Part shown: piece by piece, positions 1 through 12,511 of the stretch
How positions within the stretch are numbered: the stretch's first letter is position 1
How the letters are laid out: each line of letters opens with the position of its first letter
NCBI GenBank assembly: GCA_020161845.1
Contig: JAIUNK010000025.1
Span: 1-63,419, forward strand
DNA length: 63,419 nucleotides
Direction: 5' to 3'
From: Actinomycetota bacterium
Lineage (GTDB): Bacteria; Actinomycetota; Actinomycetes; Actinomycetales; Dermatophilaceae
The notes under the pieces: generated by a model
Database searches by the model: none
What the model was told of the DNA's origin: nothing
What the model saw: only the letters and a program-made list of their open reading frames with translations
Made by a program: the position numbers and the translations under genes

Positions 1-2
1 CC

Positions 3-50
3 AGCGCGAACCTGCTGATGCGGGCCCGTGCCGTCGCCCTGGCCGGGTGA
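3..50 (+). CDS. C-terminal tail of a gene cut by the window edge
   Basis: The reading frame from base 3 gives ...SANLLMRARAVALAG and ends at TGA 48-50, directly followed by a second in-frame TGA at 51-53. Codon use is GC-rich in third positions, as in a real actinobacterial gene. Too little is visible to name a family. Confidence 0.4.
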   Translation, partial: SANLLMRARAVALAG

Positions 51-53
51 TGA

Positions 54-911
54 CAGGGCGGTAGCCTGCCCGAAAACGGCCACAACGGCCCGAAAGAGCA
101 GATCAGAGGGGCCACCAGCAGCCTCATTGGCACCGGATCCGCCAACCCCGGCGCCGCACCCACGAATTGGCCGATAGATCAGCGCTTCCCTAGGGAGTCG
201 ACCAGCGCCCCCGCGGGGGGACCGGTCTTCGAGTACAAGGTCGTCATCGACTGTTCCGCGAACACCGTTGACGGCCCTGACGAGACCTTCTCCTGCCAAT
301 CCGCCATCGCCGCTTGCGAACGCTCGGGAGAAGGCCCAGGGCCACGCGCCACCATCTACACCCGCCCACCCGGGACGGACCGCTGGACCCCCTCCGGCAC
401 CACCTGCCACCCCACCGACTACCCCGCCGCGCCGGCCCCCGGCGTACTGACCCTCGCCGACATCCAACGGGCCTTCCACGAAACGCCCTTCGCCACCCCG
501 ATCGGAACGATCCAACCCCCCGGCGGGACCACCCTGGTCAACCTCCCCACCTACTTCGCCCTGACCTGGCCCGACACCGGCTACCGTCCCGGCCAGACCC
601 GCACCCTGACCCTCCTCGGCCGCCGAGTGGACCTGCACCTCAAACTCGTCCACCACACCTACGACTTCGCCGACGGCACCCACCAGGGCCCCACCACCAG
701 CCCCGGCGGCCCCTACCCCACCGGCGACATCACCCACACCTACCGCCACCCCACCACCCTGACCCCCACCGCCGACACCACCCTCACCGCCGACTTCCGC
801 ATCGACACCGGCCCCTGGCAACCGCTACCCGGCACCTCGGTCCAGACCACCGCCTTCCCCACCCTGAGCATCCGCACCGCCACCAACCGCCTCCACCCCG
901 ACCCGAGCTGA
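54..911 (+). pseudogene. Remnant of a secreted-protein gene lacking its start and signal peptide
   Basis: An uninterrupted 286-codon frame begins right after tandem stops at 48-53 and ends at TGA 909-911. It contains no in-frame ATG, GTG or TTG before GTG 627, which is far into the apparently conserved part. The translation looks like real protein: a segment with three cysteines (VIDCSA, TFSCQSAIAAC), then PTYFALTWPDTGYRPGQT, HHTYDFADGT, and GDITHTY near the end. This layout resembles actinobacterial hypothetical exported proteins that carry an N-terminal signal peptide; here that part is missing. The open frame may be a decayed gene, a gene with an upstream frameshift, or one that starts at an unusual codon (CTG 66 is the first candidate). 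No usual ribosome-binding site supports CTG 66. A short GTG-started product from 627 to 911 (94 codons) is possible but would lack most of the domain. Confidence 0.5.
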
Positions 912-927
912 ACACCACGAGGAGTGA

Positions 928-2043
<1,116 letters not shown>

Positions 2044-2073
2044 GTCCGGACCGGGCTCGACCCGGCAGTCGGC

Positions 2074-2109
2074 GAGGGCCGCCATCCGCACCACCGGATG
2101 GCGGCCCTC
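2074..2109. terminator. Bidirectional terminator hairpin after mdh
   Basis: Perfect 15-bp stem (GAGGGCCGCCATCCG paired with its complement) around a 6-nt loop CACCAC. It lies between the convergent mdh and DUF3017 genes. There is no U-run, as is common in high-GC actinobacteria. Confidence 0.8.
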
Positions 2110-2119
2110 ACCATCCCCG

Positions 2120-2169
2120 CCCGCTCGCCGCCACGCCCACCCGCTCGCCGCCACGCCAGCCCGCTCGCC
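2120..2169. repeat. 20-bp-period direct repeat, 2.5 copies
   Basis: The 18-nt unit CCCGCTCGCCGCCACGCC occurs at 2120-2137 and 2140-2157, with a partial third copy at 2160-2169, in the non-coding gap after mdh. No function is evident. Confidence 0.6.
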
Positions 2170-2202
2170 TCGCGGCGGCAACTCGCCGAGTCGTCGGCCG
2201 GG

Positions 2203-2484
2203 TCAGGGGCTGCCGGTCCAGTTCACCAGGACGAACGCGACCACGACGGCCACCGCCAGGCCGACCAACGCCACCAGATCCAGGACCTTGGTACGCACCA
2301 CAAGGCCCCCCGATCGGTCCTCCGGCAGCACCAGCCGCAGCACCGCCGCCAGCGCGAAGCCGGCGCCCATGACGATGCCGCCGATCAAGGCCCGGTCCCC
2401 GGCCACCACGATCAGGAACCCCACCGTCAGCACCACCGCCGGCGCCCACCAGACGCCGAGGACGTGCCGTCGGTCCTGGCTCAT
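2203..2484 (-). CDS. DUF3017 small membrane protein
   Basis: 93-aa membrane protein with about three hydrophobic segments: WWAPAVVLTVGFLIVVAG, IGGIVMGAGFALAAVLRLVL and LVALVGLAVAVVVAFVLV. It begins MSQDRRHVLGVWW. Size, topology and position just downstream of folD match the actinobacterial DUF3017 family, whose function is unknown. ATG at 2484. The gap to folD is about 165 bp and holds a small hairpin, so co-transcription with folD is likely but not certain. Confidence 0.8.
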   Translation of the reverse strand: MSQDRRHVLGVWWAPAVVLTVGFLIVVAGDRALIGGIVMGAGFALAAVLRLVLPEDRSGGLVVRTKVLDLVALVGLAVAVVVAFVLVNWTGSP

Positions 2485-2594
2485 GGTTCCCCCTGAACGT
2501 GCTGGTCGGCTCGGGGCTGTGGCTGAGGCGGTGGGTCTGCGGCGGCGAGGGCTGCGGCGGGTGGGTAGATCGCGGGTCGGACGGGTTGGCTCAG

Positions 2595-2618
2595 GCGGTA
2601 CGGCGTACGACGTACCGC
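2595..2618. other. Small hairpin between folD and DUF3017
   Basis: GCGGTAC at 2595-2601 pairs with GTACCGC at 2612-2618 around a loop that itself contains GTAC repeats. It lies downstream of folD and upstream of the DUF3017 gene on the minus strand, so it could be a weak terminator or a processing site. Confidence 0.45.
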
Positions 2619-2649
2619 ATGCCGGACACCCGAGCCGGCGGGACGCCCG

Positions 2650-3501
2650 TCAGCCGGTCCGAACCGGCCGCTCCGCCAGACGTACCGCATTGGTCAGCAG
2701 CATCCCCCGCGTCATCGGCCCGACCCCACCCGGGTTGGGCGCGATCCAGCCGGCCACGTCCGCAACGGCCGGGTCCACGTCCCCGGCGATCGCGCCGTCG
2801 CGGCGGGACACCCCCACGTCCAGGACGGCGGCGCCGGGCTTGACCAGGTCCGGGGGGATGATCCCGGGCACCCCGGCCGCCGCCACCACGATGTCGGCTC
2901 GCCGCACGTGCGCCGCCAGATCTCGGGTGCCGGTGTGGCACAGCGTGACCGTCGCGTTCTCCGATTTTCGGGTCAGCAGCAGACCCAACGGCCGGCCCAC
3001 CGTGAGCCCCCGGCCGACGACCACCACGTCGGCGCCGGCCAGGGGTACGTCGTAGCGGCGCAGCAACTCCACGATGCCGACCGGCGTGCACGGCAGCGGT
3101 GCGGACCGGCCCGAGACGAGGCAGCCCAGGTTGTAGGGATGCAGACCGTCGACGTCCTTGCCGGGGTCGACCCGGGACAGCAGCGCGAACTCGTCCAGCC
3201 CGGTCGGCTGTTGCACGATGAAACCGGTGCAGGCCGGGTCGGCGTTGAGTTCGTCGATCACCGCCTCGACCTCCGCCTGGGTGGCGGTGGCCGGCAGGTC
3301 GCGGCGGATGCTGGTGATCCCGATGTCCGCGCAGTCGGCATGCTTGGCCCCGACGTACCAGGCGCTGGCCGGGTCGTCCCCCACCAGGACGGTGCCCAGT
3401 CCGGGCACGATCCCCCGCTCGGCGAGCATCGTCACGCGAAGACGCAACTCGTCCTTGAGGGTGGCCAGGGTGGCTTTGCCGTCCAGGATCCGCGCCGTCA
3501 T
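2650..3501 (-). CDS. folD: Bifunctional methylenetetrahydrofolate dehydrogenase/cyclohydrolase
   Basis: FolD (283 aa) catalyses NADP-dependent oxidation of 5,10-methylene-THF to methenyl-THF and its hydrolysis to 10-formyl-THF, the one-carbon donor for the PurN and PurH reactions encoded nearby. The catalytic YxxxK is seen at Tyr49-Lys53 ([10 protein letters not shown]). The usual folate-site VQLPLP motif is replaced by [14 protein letters not shown], the NADP loop [14 protein letters not shown] and the C-terminal GGVGPMT motif are present. The frame is open well upstream, but ATG 3501 gives the canonical start [16 protein letters not shown]. The gene lies 26 bp downstream of the second histidine kinase gene on the same strand. 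Confidence 0.96.
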   Translation of the reverse strand: MTARILDGKATLATLKDELRLRVTMLAERGIVPGLGTVLVGDDPASAWYVGAKHADCADIGITSIRRDLPATATQAEVEAVIDELNADPACTGFIVQQPTGLDEFALLSRVDPGKDVDGLHPYNLGCLVSGRSAPLPCTPVGIVELLRRYDVPLAGADVVVVGRGLTVGRPLGLLLTRKSENATVTLCHTGTRDLAAHVRRADIVVAAAGVPGIIPPDLVKPGAAVLDVGVSRRDGAIAGDVDPAVADVAGWIAPNPGGVGPMTRGMLLTNAVRLAERPVRTG

Positions 3502-3527
3502 ACCCCGATCCTGCCACCCCCGACCGG

Positions 3528-5591
3528 TCACACAGCAACGGCCGCGCGGGCCTCGGGCAGCGTGAAGGTGATGGTCGTGCCGCCCCACTGATTGCCGGCG
3601 GCGGTGATGGTTCCCCCGTGCCGCGTGACGATCGCGTGGCACAGCGCCAGCCCCATCCCGACGCCGCCGCGGCCGGAGGCCTGGTCGCGGGCGCTGCGCG
3701 AGAACGGTTCGAAGACGCGGTCGCGCTCGGCGGGCGCGATCCCCAGGCCGCGGTCCACGACGTCCACCCGGATCCACCCGGGGACGGCGTCGGCGCGACC
3801 CGTGATGTGGATCCGCGCGGGCTGGTCCGCGCGACGATATTTGACGCTGTTCGCCACGAGATTGGAGAGCAGCTGGCGCACCAGCGCCGGATCGGCATGC
3901 ACCGTCTGCGGGGCGTCGATGCTCAGGCGCACGGCGTCCCCCTCGGCGGCGTACAGCCGAGCCACGTCCGCGGCCAGCGTGCCCAGCTCGAGGGTCGCGG
4001 GTCGCAGGGTGCCCTCCCTGGTGACCGTGTACGCCAGGTAGTCGTCGATGAGATCCCGCATCCGCAGCCCGACCTCACGAGCCTCGTGCAGGGCCGCCCG
4101 GCCACCTTCGACGTCGAACTCGGCCTCCACGTCGGCGAGATCCATCCAGAGCGCCAGCGACGCCAGGGGGTTCTTCAGGTCGTGCGCCACGGCACCCGCA
4201 AAGGTCTCCAACTGGGAGTGTCGGTCGTGTTCGGCCGAGACGTCCGAGATCACCACGATCGTCAGGGGCGGCTGGCGCCGACCCAGGGGGTGGGCGCTGA
4301 CCGAATAGACGCGCTGTCGGCCCTGCGTGGTCGGCGATCGCAGCACCACCGGCACCGCGCCCGCACCGGGCTCCATCAGCAGGTCGCGCAGTCTCTCCCG
4401 ACTCAGCAGGGCGCCGGTCGCATCGCGCAGCCCGTCGGGTGCGGCCCATACGGTGCCGACCCGCGCCTTGCCGGAGCCCAGGAACCGGCGCGCGGCCGGA
4501 TTCGACATGACGATGCGGCCGCCCGGGTCGACCAGCAACACCCCATCGTCGATGGTCTCGATCACGGTGTTGAGCAGCCCGTTCTGCGCCGCCTCCGCCT
4601 CCGCGCCGGCGAGATTCCCCATCGCCACCCGCGCGGTGTTCTCGCGCAGAACGACGATGACATAGGCCATCACGATCGAGATCGCCAGCAGAAACTCCAT
4701 GACCAGCTGCGCGGGCAGGCGGGTGGCCGCCCCGAACTGCGCCAGGGACGACCGGGAGATGATGGCCGGGGCGATGGGGATGGCGATCGCCGCCACCCCC
4801 AAGCCGCGCGGCGTCAGCGTCAACCCGGCCCAGACGGCCGGGACGAACACGACCCAGGCGATCGGGTATTGGGGATAGACATAGGGAATCGTCAGGCATC
4901 CGACGCTGAGCGGGACCAGCAGCGGGAGCAGCGGGGTGACCCGCGCGGCGGCGTGCTGCGGCCGAGGCGGATGCCACAACGACACGATGGCCAGCACGGC
5001 GAAGATGCAGCCGACCTGATATCGCACGAACCAGGCCATGTCGAGCGGCCACGACCCCGTTCCGCCGAGACCGGCGGCCGGGACGCCACCCAACGCGATC
5101 GAGGCCGCTCCGGCCAGGCCCGTCGTCGACGCGAGCAAGGGAACGTCGCTGAGCCGGTGCGGGAACCACGAGCCCGACCCCAGCACCCGATAGGCGGCCA
5201 ACCCCGCGGTCACCGCCGCGGTCGTGGCCGCCCCCAGACGCAGTCCGGTCAGCGCGTCCAGACCAGGCACCAGCGCCGCGACCACGGCCGGAGTCACCAC
5301 CAGCACGCCCAGGCAGGCGACAAAACGGCGCCACCCCGTGCCTCGGCTCGCAGCCCGGCCCGCACCCCGGCCCGCACCCCGGCCCGGCCAGGCGAACATG
5401 AGCGCTCCGGCGCCGAGCGCCGGCCAGGACCAGGACTCGGCCAGCCGGTCCGCCGGGTGATAGGACGCCAGCCCGAGCGCACAGAGGACGACGTACATCA
5501 GCAGATGCGCCGCGATCATCACCGTGCCGCGATCTCGCGTCATGGCTGGGCCGCGACGCCTCGTCGCGGCTGGGCCGCTAAACCGCGTCAT
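3528..5591 (-). CDS. Membrane sensor histidine kinase with PAS domain (second of a tandem pair)
   Basis: 687-aa sensor kinase. Residues about 20-315 are a polytopic MASE1-like membrane region of several hydrophobic segments. About 335-455 is a PAS domain ([21 protein letters not shown]). The dimerisation/phosphoacceptor helix follows with His470 in [15 protein letters not shown]. The ATPase domain has the N box [19 protein letters not shown] and G box [12 protein letters not shown], and ends [12 protein letters not shown]. The start ATG 5591 overlaps the stop of the upstream kinase (ATGA), so the two are translationally coupled; a later ATG 51 nt downstream is an alternative. The two proteins are clear paralogues. 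No response regulator gene lies beside them. The ligand is unknown. Confidence 0.9.
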   Translation of the reverse strand: MTRFSGPAATRRRGPAMTRDRGTVMIAAHLLMYVVLCALGLASYHPADRLAESWSWPALGAGALMFAWPGRGAGRGAGRAASRGTGWRRFVACLGVLVVTPAVVAALVPGLDALTGLRLGAATTAAVTAGLAAYRVLGSGSWFPHRLSDVPLLASTTGLAGAASIALGGVPAAGLGGTGSWPLDMAWFVRYQVGCIFAVLAIVSLWHPPRPQHAAARVTPLLPLLVPLSVGCLTIPYVYPQYPIAWVVFVPAVWAGLTLTPRGLGVAAIAIPIAPAIISRSSLAQFGAATRLPAQLVMEFLLAISIVMAYVIVVLRENTARVAMGNLAGAEAEAAQNGLLNTVIETIDDGVLLVDPGGRIVMSNPAARRFLGSGKARVGTVWAAPDGLRDATGALLSRERLRDLLMEPGAGAVPVVLRSPTTQGRQRVYSVSAHPLGRRQPPLTIVVISDVSAEHDRHSQLETFAGAVAHDLKNPLASLALWMDLADVEAEFDVEGGRAALHEAREVGLRMRDLIDDYLAYTVTREGTLRPATLELGTLAADVARLYAAEGDAVRLSIDAPQTVHADPALVRQLLSNLVANSVKYRRADQPARIHITGRADAVPGWIRVDVVDRGLGIAPAERDRVFEPFSRSARDQASGRGGVGMGLALCHAIVTRHGGTITAAGNQWGGTTITFTLPEARAAVAV

Positions 5592-7630
5592 GGCTGAGCC
5601 GCCTCGACCGTGGGCATGGTGAACCGGAACGTCGCGCCGCCCCAGTCGTTGTTCTCCGCCCAGATTCGACCGCCGTGCCGGGTCACGATCGAGTGGCACA
5701 GGGCCAACCCGAGCCCGATCCCGGCGACCGATCCGGCGTCCCTGGTGCCGCGACTGAACTCGGCGAAGATGCGCTCCTCGTCGCCGGGTTCCAGGCCCCG
5801 CCCGGCGTCGGCCACCTGCACCTGCGCCCACCCCGGCGCGTCGTCGACGCTGCGGATCCGCAGGTAGGCGGCCTCGCCGTCGCGGGCGTACTTGACCCCG
5901 TTGCCGATGATGTTGGCCATCAGCTGCCGGGTCAGGGCGGCGTCGGCGTGCAGCACGTGCGGGACGTCCACCTCGAAGGAGGTGGCCGATTGTTCCCCGT
6001 CTCCGGCGTACACGTCGACGATCTCCGCGACCACCAGGGCGAGCGGCACCTCGGTGAGGGTGAGCACGCCCCCGCGGGTGACGGCGTAGGCGAGGTAGTC
6101 GTCGATGAGCGCCTGCATCCGAAAGACCGCTTCCCGAGCGCGCTCCAGCATGTCCTGCCCGCTCGCCGCCGCACCGGTCTCGAACTCGTCGTCGGCGGCC
6201 TCCATCCACGCGACCATCGCGGTCAGCGGCCCCTTCAGGTCGTGCGCGACCGTGCCGGCGAAGGTCTCGAGTTCCTGTTGCCGCTGATGGGCGGCGGTGA
6301 TGTCGCGGAACAGGATCAGGCTCAGCCGATCGGCCCCGATGGTCAGCATCTGACTGGTCAGGCTCACCCGGCGGGTCGCGGTGCTCGGTGAGTCGACGAC
6401 GACCTCGCCGCGGAAGCGCTGCTGGGGCCGGGGTTTGAGGACAGCTTCCCAGGACGGTGTGTCCAACACCCGCATCACGTCGGCGGCCTGCAGGTGAGCC
6501 GACCGGGCCCACTGGGACGACACCCGGTCGGGGATCGCCGTGCCCACCAGCCGTTCGGCGGCGTCGTTGGAGATGGTGACCCGGCCCTCGGGATCGGCGA
6601 GCAGCAACCCATGACTAATCGACTGGATCACCCCGTCGAGGAGCTCGTGCCGGGCCCGCTCGGTCCGGGCCCGGTCCGCGGCCTCGACGCGCAGGCACAT
6701 CAGGTTTTCCCGGAAGACGGCGATCGTCAGCGCGATGTTGCTGAGGAAGCCGTGCATGCAGTCGGCGAGGATCTCCGGGCTGATGGTGGCGTCCTGGATC
6801 GGGCCGGGGAACCGCTGATAGGGCAGCATCACGAAGATCATCACCAGGGCGAACCCGGCGAGCGCGGCGGCGCGCACCGGGAAGAGGAGTCCGGCCAGGG
6901 CGGCGGGGACGATGAAGAGCCAGGCCAGCGGGAGCTCGGGCAGCAGCCGAGGCACCGTGACGGCCCCCGAGGCGACGACCAGGAACACGGGGATGAACCA
7001 CCACCGGGTGCGGCTCCCCGCGGGGCGCCACGTCGAGCGGAAGAAGAACGGGATCACGACGTTGGCCGTGACCGCCAGGGCGCTGAACTGGCGGGCCAGC
7101 CCCCACAGGTCGGTGTGCAGGTCCCCGGATCCCCCCAGCCCCGTCGCCGGATAGGCACCCAGGGCCATGCCGACCATCGGGGCGGGCAGGATCACGAGCA
7201 TGAGCCGGAACGCCTCCTCGGCGTTGCGGGGGATGAACGACCCGGCGGGCCGGCCGCGCTGGCTCAGGACGACGTAGCACAGCCCCGCGGCCGCATTGCC
7301 TGGGATCCGCAGGATCAACCAGTCCAGTCCCGCACCCGCCACCGAGCCTCCGACGAGGAAGCCCGCCGCGGCACCCACGCCATAGCAGAGCAGTCCTCGC
7401 CAGCGCCGGCCCGGGCCTTGCGCCCAGCCGAGCGCGGCCGCGACGAGAAAGATCCCGTCGACCCCCCAGCAGTCGGACAGTCCCTCGTTGCTCGGGTCGA
7501 TGAGCAGGACGCCGGCCCAGCCGAAGAGCGCCGCGCCGACCGTCACCACGGCCATCGCCAGGCGAGGGGGCAAGGAGGGTACGGCGAGGCGCGCAGCGCT
7601 GGTCGCTGCCGCTGCTGATGGCCACGCCAC
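5588..7630 (-). CDS. Membrane sensor histidine kinase with PAS domain (first of a tandem pair)
   Basis: 680-aa sensor kinase with the same architecture as its downstream neighbour: an N-terminal MASE1-like membrane region (about 25-305), a PAS domain (about 330-440, LLLADPEGRVTISNDAAERLVG), phosphoacceptor His463 in AGTVAHDLKGPLTAMV, and an ATPase domain with NIIGNGVKYA, DAGRGLEPGDEERIF and GIGLGLALCHSIVTRHGG. The GTG start at 7630 is preceded by a strong GGGGGGAGG about 7 nt upstream. The end overlaps the next kinase by 4 nt. The pair probably arose by duplication, and one member may modulate the other by heterodimer formation. Cognate regulator and signal are not encoded nearby. Confidence 0.9.
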   Translation of the reverse strand: MAWPSAAAATSAARLAVPSLPPRLAMAVVTVGAALFGWAGVLLIDPSNEGLSDCWGVDGIFLVAAALGWAQGPGRRWRGLLCYGVGAAAGFLVGGSVAGAGLDWLILRIPGNAAAGLCYVVLSQRGRPAGSFIPRNAEEAFRLMLVILPAPMVGMALGAYPATGLGGSGDLHTDLWGLARQFSALAVTANVVIPFFFRSTWRPAGSRTRWWFIPVFLVVASGAVTVPRLLPELPLAWLFIVPAALAGLLFPVRAAALAGFALVMIFVMLPYQRFPGPIQDATISPEILADCMHGFLSNIALTIAVFRENLMCLRVEAADRARTERARHELLDGVIQSISHGLLLADPEGRVTISNDAAERLVGTAIPDRVSSQWARSAHLQAADVMRVLDTPSWEAVLKPRPQQRFRGEVVVDSPSTATRRVSLTSQMLTIGADRLSLILFRDITAAHQRQQELETFAGTVAHDLKGPLTAMVAWMEAADDEFETGAAASGQDMLERAREAVFRMQALIDDYLAYAVTRGGVLTLTEVPLALVVAEIVDVYAGDGEQSATSFEVDVPHVLHADAALTRQLMANIIGNGVKYARDGEAAYLRIRSVDDAPGWAQVQVADAGRGLEPGDEERIFAEFSRGTRDAGSVAGIGLGLALCHSIVTRHGGRIWAENNDWGGATFRFTMPTVEAAQP

Positions 7631-7720
7631 GGCAGACCTCCCCCCCCCTGGACGTTCAGTCTGCTCATCGGCCGGGCCGGGCCCGACCTGTGCGCTCGCC
7701 CCCGGCCGCCCCGGCCGGGT

Positions 7721-8662
7721 TCAGGCGCGCCGGGACGCCAGGCCGGCGCCCATCGCCGCGACCAGGGTCACCAGCACCCCGAGCACCGTGGTCGTCGTGA
7801 CGGAGGGACGGGTGAGCGGGTTGGCCAGGTCCAGCACCAGCGCCCCGCCGAGTTGACCGGCGACGCCCAGCAACATGACCAGGAGCACCCCCACCCGGCG
7901 TACCGCCACGGCGTTGATCCCGACGTACACCAACCCGAGCACGCCCCCGGTCCAGGCCCACCAGGGGGCGTCGTACGCATGCGGCAGCACCGCCTGCCCG
8001 GCGAGCGCGCGGACCAGCCAGGCCAGCACCACCACGCACAGCCCCCAGGTGAAGTTGATCCACGTCGTGACCAGCGGATTCCCTCCCACGACGTTGACCC
8101 GGCCGTTGGTCGCCGTCTGCACCGCGAGCAGCGTCCCGACGCCGAGGGCGGCCAGCGCCGGCAGGATCAGGTGGCTGCCATCGGCGCCGACCCGGGGCCC
8201 GACGGCGATCAGGACGCCGACCAGCGTGAGGGCGGCCGCGGCGACCCGGGCGCGGCTGACCGGCTTCGCCCCGCCCGGCGAGATCCCCGAGCGGTCCACG
8301 CCCAGGGCGCTGCCGGTCTGCCCGGCGACCAGGCAGACCAGCACCAGCGCCACCCCGGCCAGCGGCACGGCGTAGCCCTGCATGGTCACCAGCAGGCCTC
8401 CCGCCAGTCCGCCGAGGAACATCCAGCCGGGCAGGACGCGGGTCCGGTACGCCGTGCGCAGCACACCCAGCACCCGACGGGGCCCGCGCCAGGCGAAGGC
8501 GGGCAGCAGCACCAGCCATCCGGAGCCGATGCTCCAGATCCCGGTCAGGACGGGGTCGCCCAGCACCGGGGCGAGCGAACCGTTGGCGCGCGACTGGGCG
8601 GCCATGAGCACCCCGCCGACGAAGACGGCAACGGCCGCGAGCAGCGTCGGGCGGCGGATCAC
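7721..8662 (-). CDS. DMT-superfamily permease of the YdcZ/DUF606 type
   Basis: 313-aa integral membrane protein with about ten hydrophobic segments arranged as two similar five-segment halves. It begins MIRRPTLLAAVAVFVGGVLMA and has the NGSLAPVLGDPVLTGIWS region and the later partner TNGRVNVVGGNPLVTTWIN. The duplicated N-G...G-(D/N)P motif is typical of the YdcZ (DUF606) branch of drug/metabolite transporters. The substrate is unknown. GTG start at 8662 lies one base after the purH stop on the minus strand, so it is translated by coupling as the last gene of the purN-purH unit. Confidence 0.85.
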   Translation of the reverse strand: MIRRPTLLAAVAVFVGGVLMAAQSRANGSLAPVLGDPVLTGIWSIGSGWLVLLPAFAWRGPRRVLGVLRTAYRTRVLPGWMFLGGLAGGLLVTMQGYAVPLAGVALVLVCLVAGQTGSALGVDRSGISPGGAKPVSRARVAAAALTLVGVLIAVGPRVGADGSHLILPALAALGVGTLLAVQTATNGRVNVVGGNPLVTTWINFTWGLCVVVLAWLVRALAGQAVLPHAYDAPWWAWTGGVLGLVYVGINAVAVRRVGVLLVMLLGVAGQLGGALVLDLANPLTRPSVTTTTVLGVLVTLVAAMGAGLASRRA

Positions 8663-8663
8663 C

Positions 8664-10280
<1,617 letters not shown>

Positions 10281-10320
10281 GGAAGACACTCCCGGGGGTT
10301 GCAGCTGGCCTGACCAGAGC

Positions 10321-11016
10321 CTATCCCGCCCGGGACGCCGGCCCGGGCGCTGTGTGCCCGAGCAGCACCCGGCGGCCGACGACCGCATAGCCCTCCCGCG
10401 CCATGCGACCCACGCACTCCACGAGCATCGACCGCTCGACCGTCTTGATCCGCTCGTGCAGGCTGTCCTCGGTGTCGTCATCGCGCACCTCGACGGCCCG
10501 CTGGGCGATGATCGGGCCGGTGTCCACCCCGGCGTCGACGAGATGGCAGGTGCAGCCGGTGACCCGGACGCCGTACGCCATCGCGTCCCGAACCCCATGC
10601 GCCCCCGGGAAGCTCGGCAGCAGCGCCGGGTGCGTGTTGACGACCCGACCGCCGAACCTCGCCAGAAAAACCGGACCCAGGATCTTCATGAATCCGGCGC
10701 CCACCACGAGCTCCGGGTCGTACGCCGCGACCTGCGCGGTCATCGCCGCGTCCCAGGCCGCGCGGTCGGGGTGGTCGCCGACCCGGCACACGAACGTCGC
10801 GACCCCGGCCCGCTGCGCCCTGGCCAGCCCCTCGATACCGTCCCGGTCTGCGCCGACGGCGACGACGCGGACGCCGTACGCCGGGTCGGCCGCCGCGTCC
10901 AGCAGCGCCTGCAGGTTGGTGCCCGACCCGGACACCAGGACGACGATCGGTACGCCGTGGGGTTCGCCATGCCGTACGCCGACAGGGGCGCCGAACTGGC
11001 CCGCGGGAAGGCTCAC
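10321..11016 (-). CDS. purN: Phosphoribosylglycinamide formyltransferase
   Basis: PurN (231 aa) transfers a formyl group from 10-formyl-THF to GAR in de novo purine synthesis. It shows the P-loop-like [17 protein letters not shown] start, AGFMKILGP, the catalytic Asn and His in [17 protein letters not shown], and the catalytic Asp region [12 protein letters not shown]. The N-terminal stretch of about 20 residues before VLVSGSG is longer than usual, so a start further in is possible. It sits between perM (9 bp upstream) and purH, the usual actinobacterial operon order. Confidence 0.96.
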   Translation of the reverse strand: MSLPAGQFGAPVGVRHGEPHGVPIVVLVSGSGTNLQALLDAAADPAYGVRVVAVGADRDGIEGLARAQRAGVATFVCRVGDHPDRAAWDAAMTAQVAAYDPELVVGAGFMKILGPVFLARFGGRVVNTHPALLPSFPGAHGVRDAMAYGVRVTGCTCHLVDAGVDTGPIIAQRAVEVRDDDTEDSLHERIKTVERSMLVECVGRMAREGYAVVGRRVLLGHTAPGPASRAG

Positions 11017-11025
11017 CCGGTCAAC

Positions 11026-12435
11026 CTAGTGCCGCTTGGACGGATGCTCCGGCCGCGTCCGCCCCGGGCGGAGCACCCGGCCAATACCGTGGCCGTGGTC
11101 GTGGCCGTGGCCCTGACCGGAGGGCCGGGTCCCCGCGCGTCCCGACCGGCCGGGCGCATCGGGACCGGCACCGGCCGGCCCGGCGGCAGTGGCCTCCGGG
11201 TGGCCCAGCAGGGAGCCGCGCAGCCCCCGCACCCCCAGCGAGAGCGCCGCACCCAGCACCAACTCGCCGCCCAGCATGGCGCCGAGCAGCACCGCGGGTG
11301 CACCCACGGCGGAGAGCCGAGCCGAGCCGAGCGAGCCGCCCGCCATCGCGGCCAGCAGGGCGGTCAGGACCCCCGCCACCAAGGCCCCGGCGGCCGCGGC
11401 CAACGCGCGGTCCAGCGGGTCCGAGCCCACCCCGCGCCCGGCGCGCCGCTCCAGGTAGACCCCCGCCAGCACGGGGACGAGCAGGGCGATCCTGGTGACC
11501 GCGGGCAGCGGCCCCGGCTCCGGCAGCGCCCCCAGCAGCGGGATCAACGGCATGAGTCCGGGCTCGGCGGTGGTCAGGGTGATCGAGGAGTCGGCGCCGA
11601 TCCCGAACCCGGGGCCGGCCATCCAGCTCACCCCCCAGACGGCGAGATTCGGCAGGTACAGCACCTGCACCCCGGTCAGCACGGCACCCCCGAGCAGGCC
11701 CGGGCTCAAGACGTCGTACAGGCCCGCGATGCGGTCGAAACGCACAACGACGACCAGAACCACCAGCAGCAGGCCGGCGAGCAGCAACCAGCCGACGGTG
11801 CGGGTGCCGGCCGCCCAGCCGGCCCGCGCCCACGGGGGCAGCCGGTCGGTGGGGTTGGCCTCCGGGGCCACCTGCCGCAGATCGGCCCGGAACTCCGTCT
11901 TCAGGCCCACGACGTAGCCGACCAGGGCGACGACGAAGACCGCCACCACCGTGCGGAAGGGCGCCGGGGCGACGTCGGCATTGCGGGCCAGCAGCGCGGC
12001 CAGCAGGCCGATCGCGGTGTAGGTCCCGACGAACACCCCGCCCTCGACGGCCACGTCCCGGCGCAGCCCCCAGGCCCAGGCCAACCGGGCCGGTGGGGTC
12101 CGGGCCAGCCCGGCCGCCAGGCGCGATGCGGACCAGCTGGCGGTGCCGACGGCCAGGGCGGTGAACAACAACGGCACCAGGGACAACGATCCGATCCGCA
12201 CCGTGAGCGGCCCGCCGTGGCCCAGGCCCCAACCCGCGAGCCCCAGCTGCACGGCGTGCCAGCCGCCCACCGTGCTGCTCGGTCTGGCCAGCCAGACCAG
12301 GAACACCGGAAGCACGACGAAGACCACCGACAGGAAGGCCGATTCCCCCGCGGCGAGGGCAGCCCGCACCGACCCGGGGGCGTCGTCGAGAGCTCCCCCG
12401 ATGGCGTGGGTGAGGCGAACGGATCGTCTGGCCAT
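11026..12435 (-). CDS. perM: PerM-like cell-division membrane protein (DUF6350)
   Basis: 469-aa polytopic membrane protein with about ten hydrophobic helices, such as AFLSVVFVVLPVFLVWLA, LLLAGLLLVVLVVVV and VLYLPNLAVWGVSWM. The C terminus is soluble and glycine/arginine/histidine-rich. Position directly upstream of purN and the topology match the DUF6350 family, whose M. tuberculosis member PerM (Rv0955, beside purN Rv0956) is known to be needed for persistence and to act with FtsB in division. Function here is by synteny and family resemblance. ATG start MARRSVRLTHAIGG at 12435. The HGHDHGHG tail may bind metal or be neutral. Confidence 0.82.
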   Translation of the reverse strand: MARRSVRLTHAIGGALDDAPGSVRAALAAGESAFLSVVFVVLPVFLVWLARPSSTVGGWHAVQLGLAGWGLGHGGPLTVRIGSLSLVPLLFTALAVGTASWSASRLAAGLARTPPARLAWAWGLRRDVAVEGGVFVGTYTAIGLLAALLARNADVAPAPFRTVVAVFVVALVGYVVGLKTEFRADLRQVAPEANPTDRLPPWARAGWAAGTRTVGWLLLAGLLLVVLVVVVRFDRIAGLYDVLSPGLLGGAVLTGVQVLYLPNLAVWGVSWMAGPGFGIGADSSITLTTAEPGLMPLIPLLGALPEPGPLPAVTRIALLVPVLAGVYLERRAGRGVGSDPLDRALAAAAGALVAGVLTALLAAMAGGSLGSARLSAVGAPAVLLGAMLGGELVLGAALSLGVRGLRGSLLGHPEATAAGPAGAGPDAPGRSGRAGTRPSGQGHGHDHGHGIGRVLRPGRTRPEHPSKRH

Positions 12436-12511
12436 GACGCCCTTATCGTCTCCCGCCGCACCCCGCTGCCCAAACCCCCACGCCGGACCACGCGGCGGTG
12501 ATCATGGGGGG

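Noticed and set aside
5592-6512. Upstream extension of the second histidine kinase to a 994-aa protein
   Set aside because: The extra 307 residues are arginine/glycine-rich and lie antiframe within the first kinase gene. ATG 5591 gives a normal start with a 4-nt overlap.
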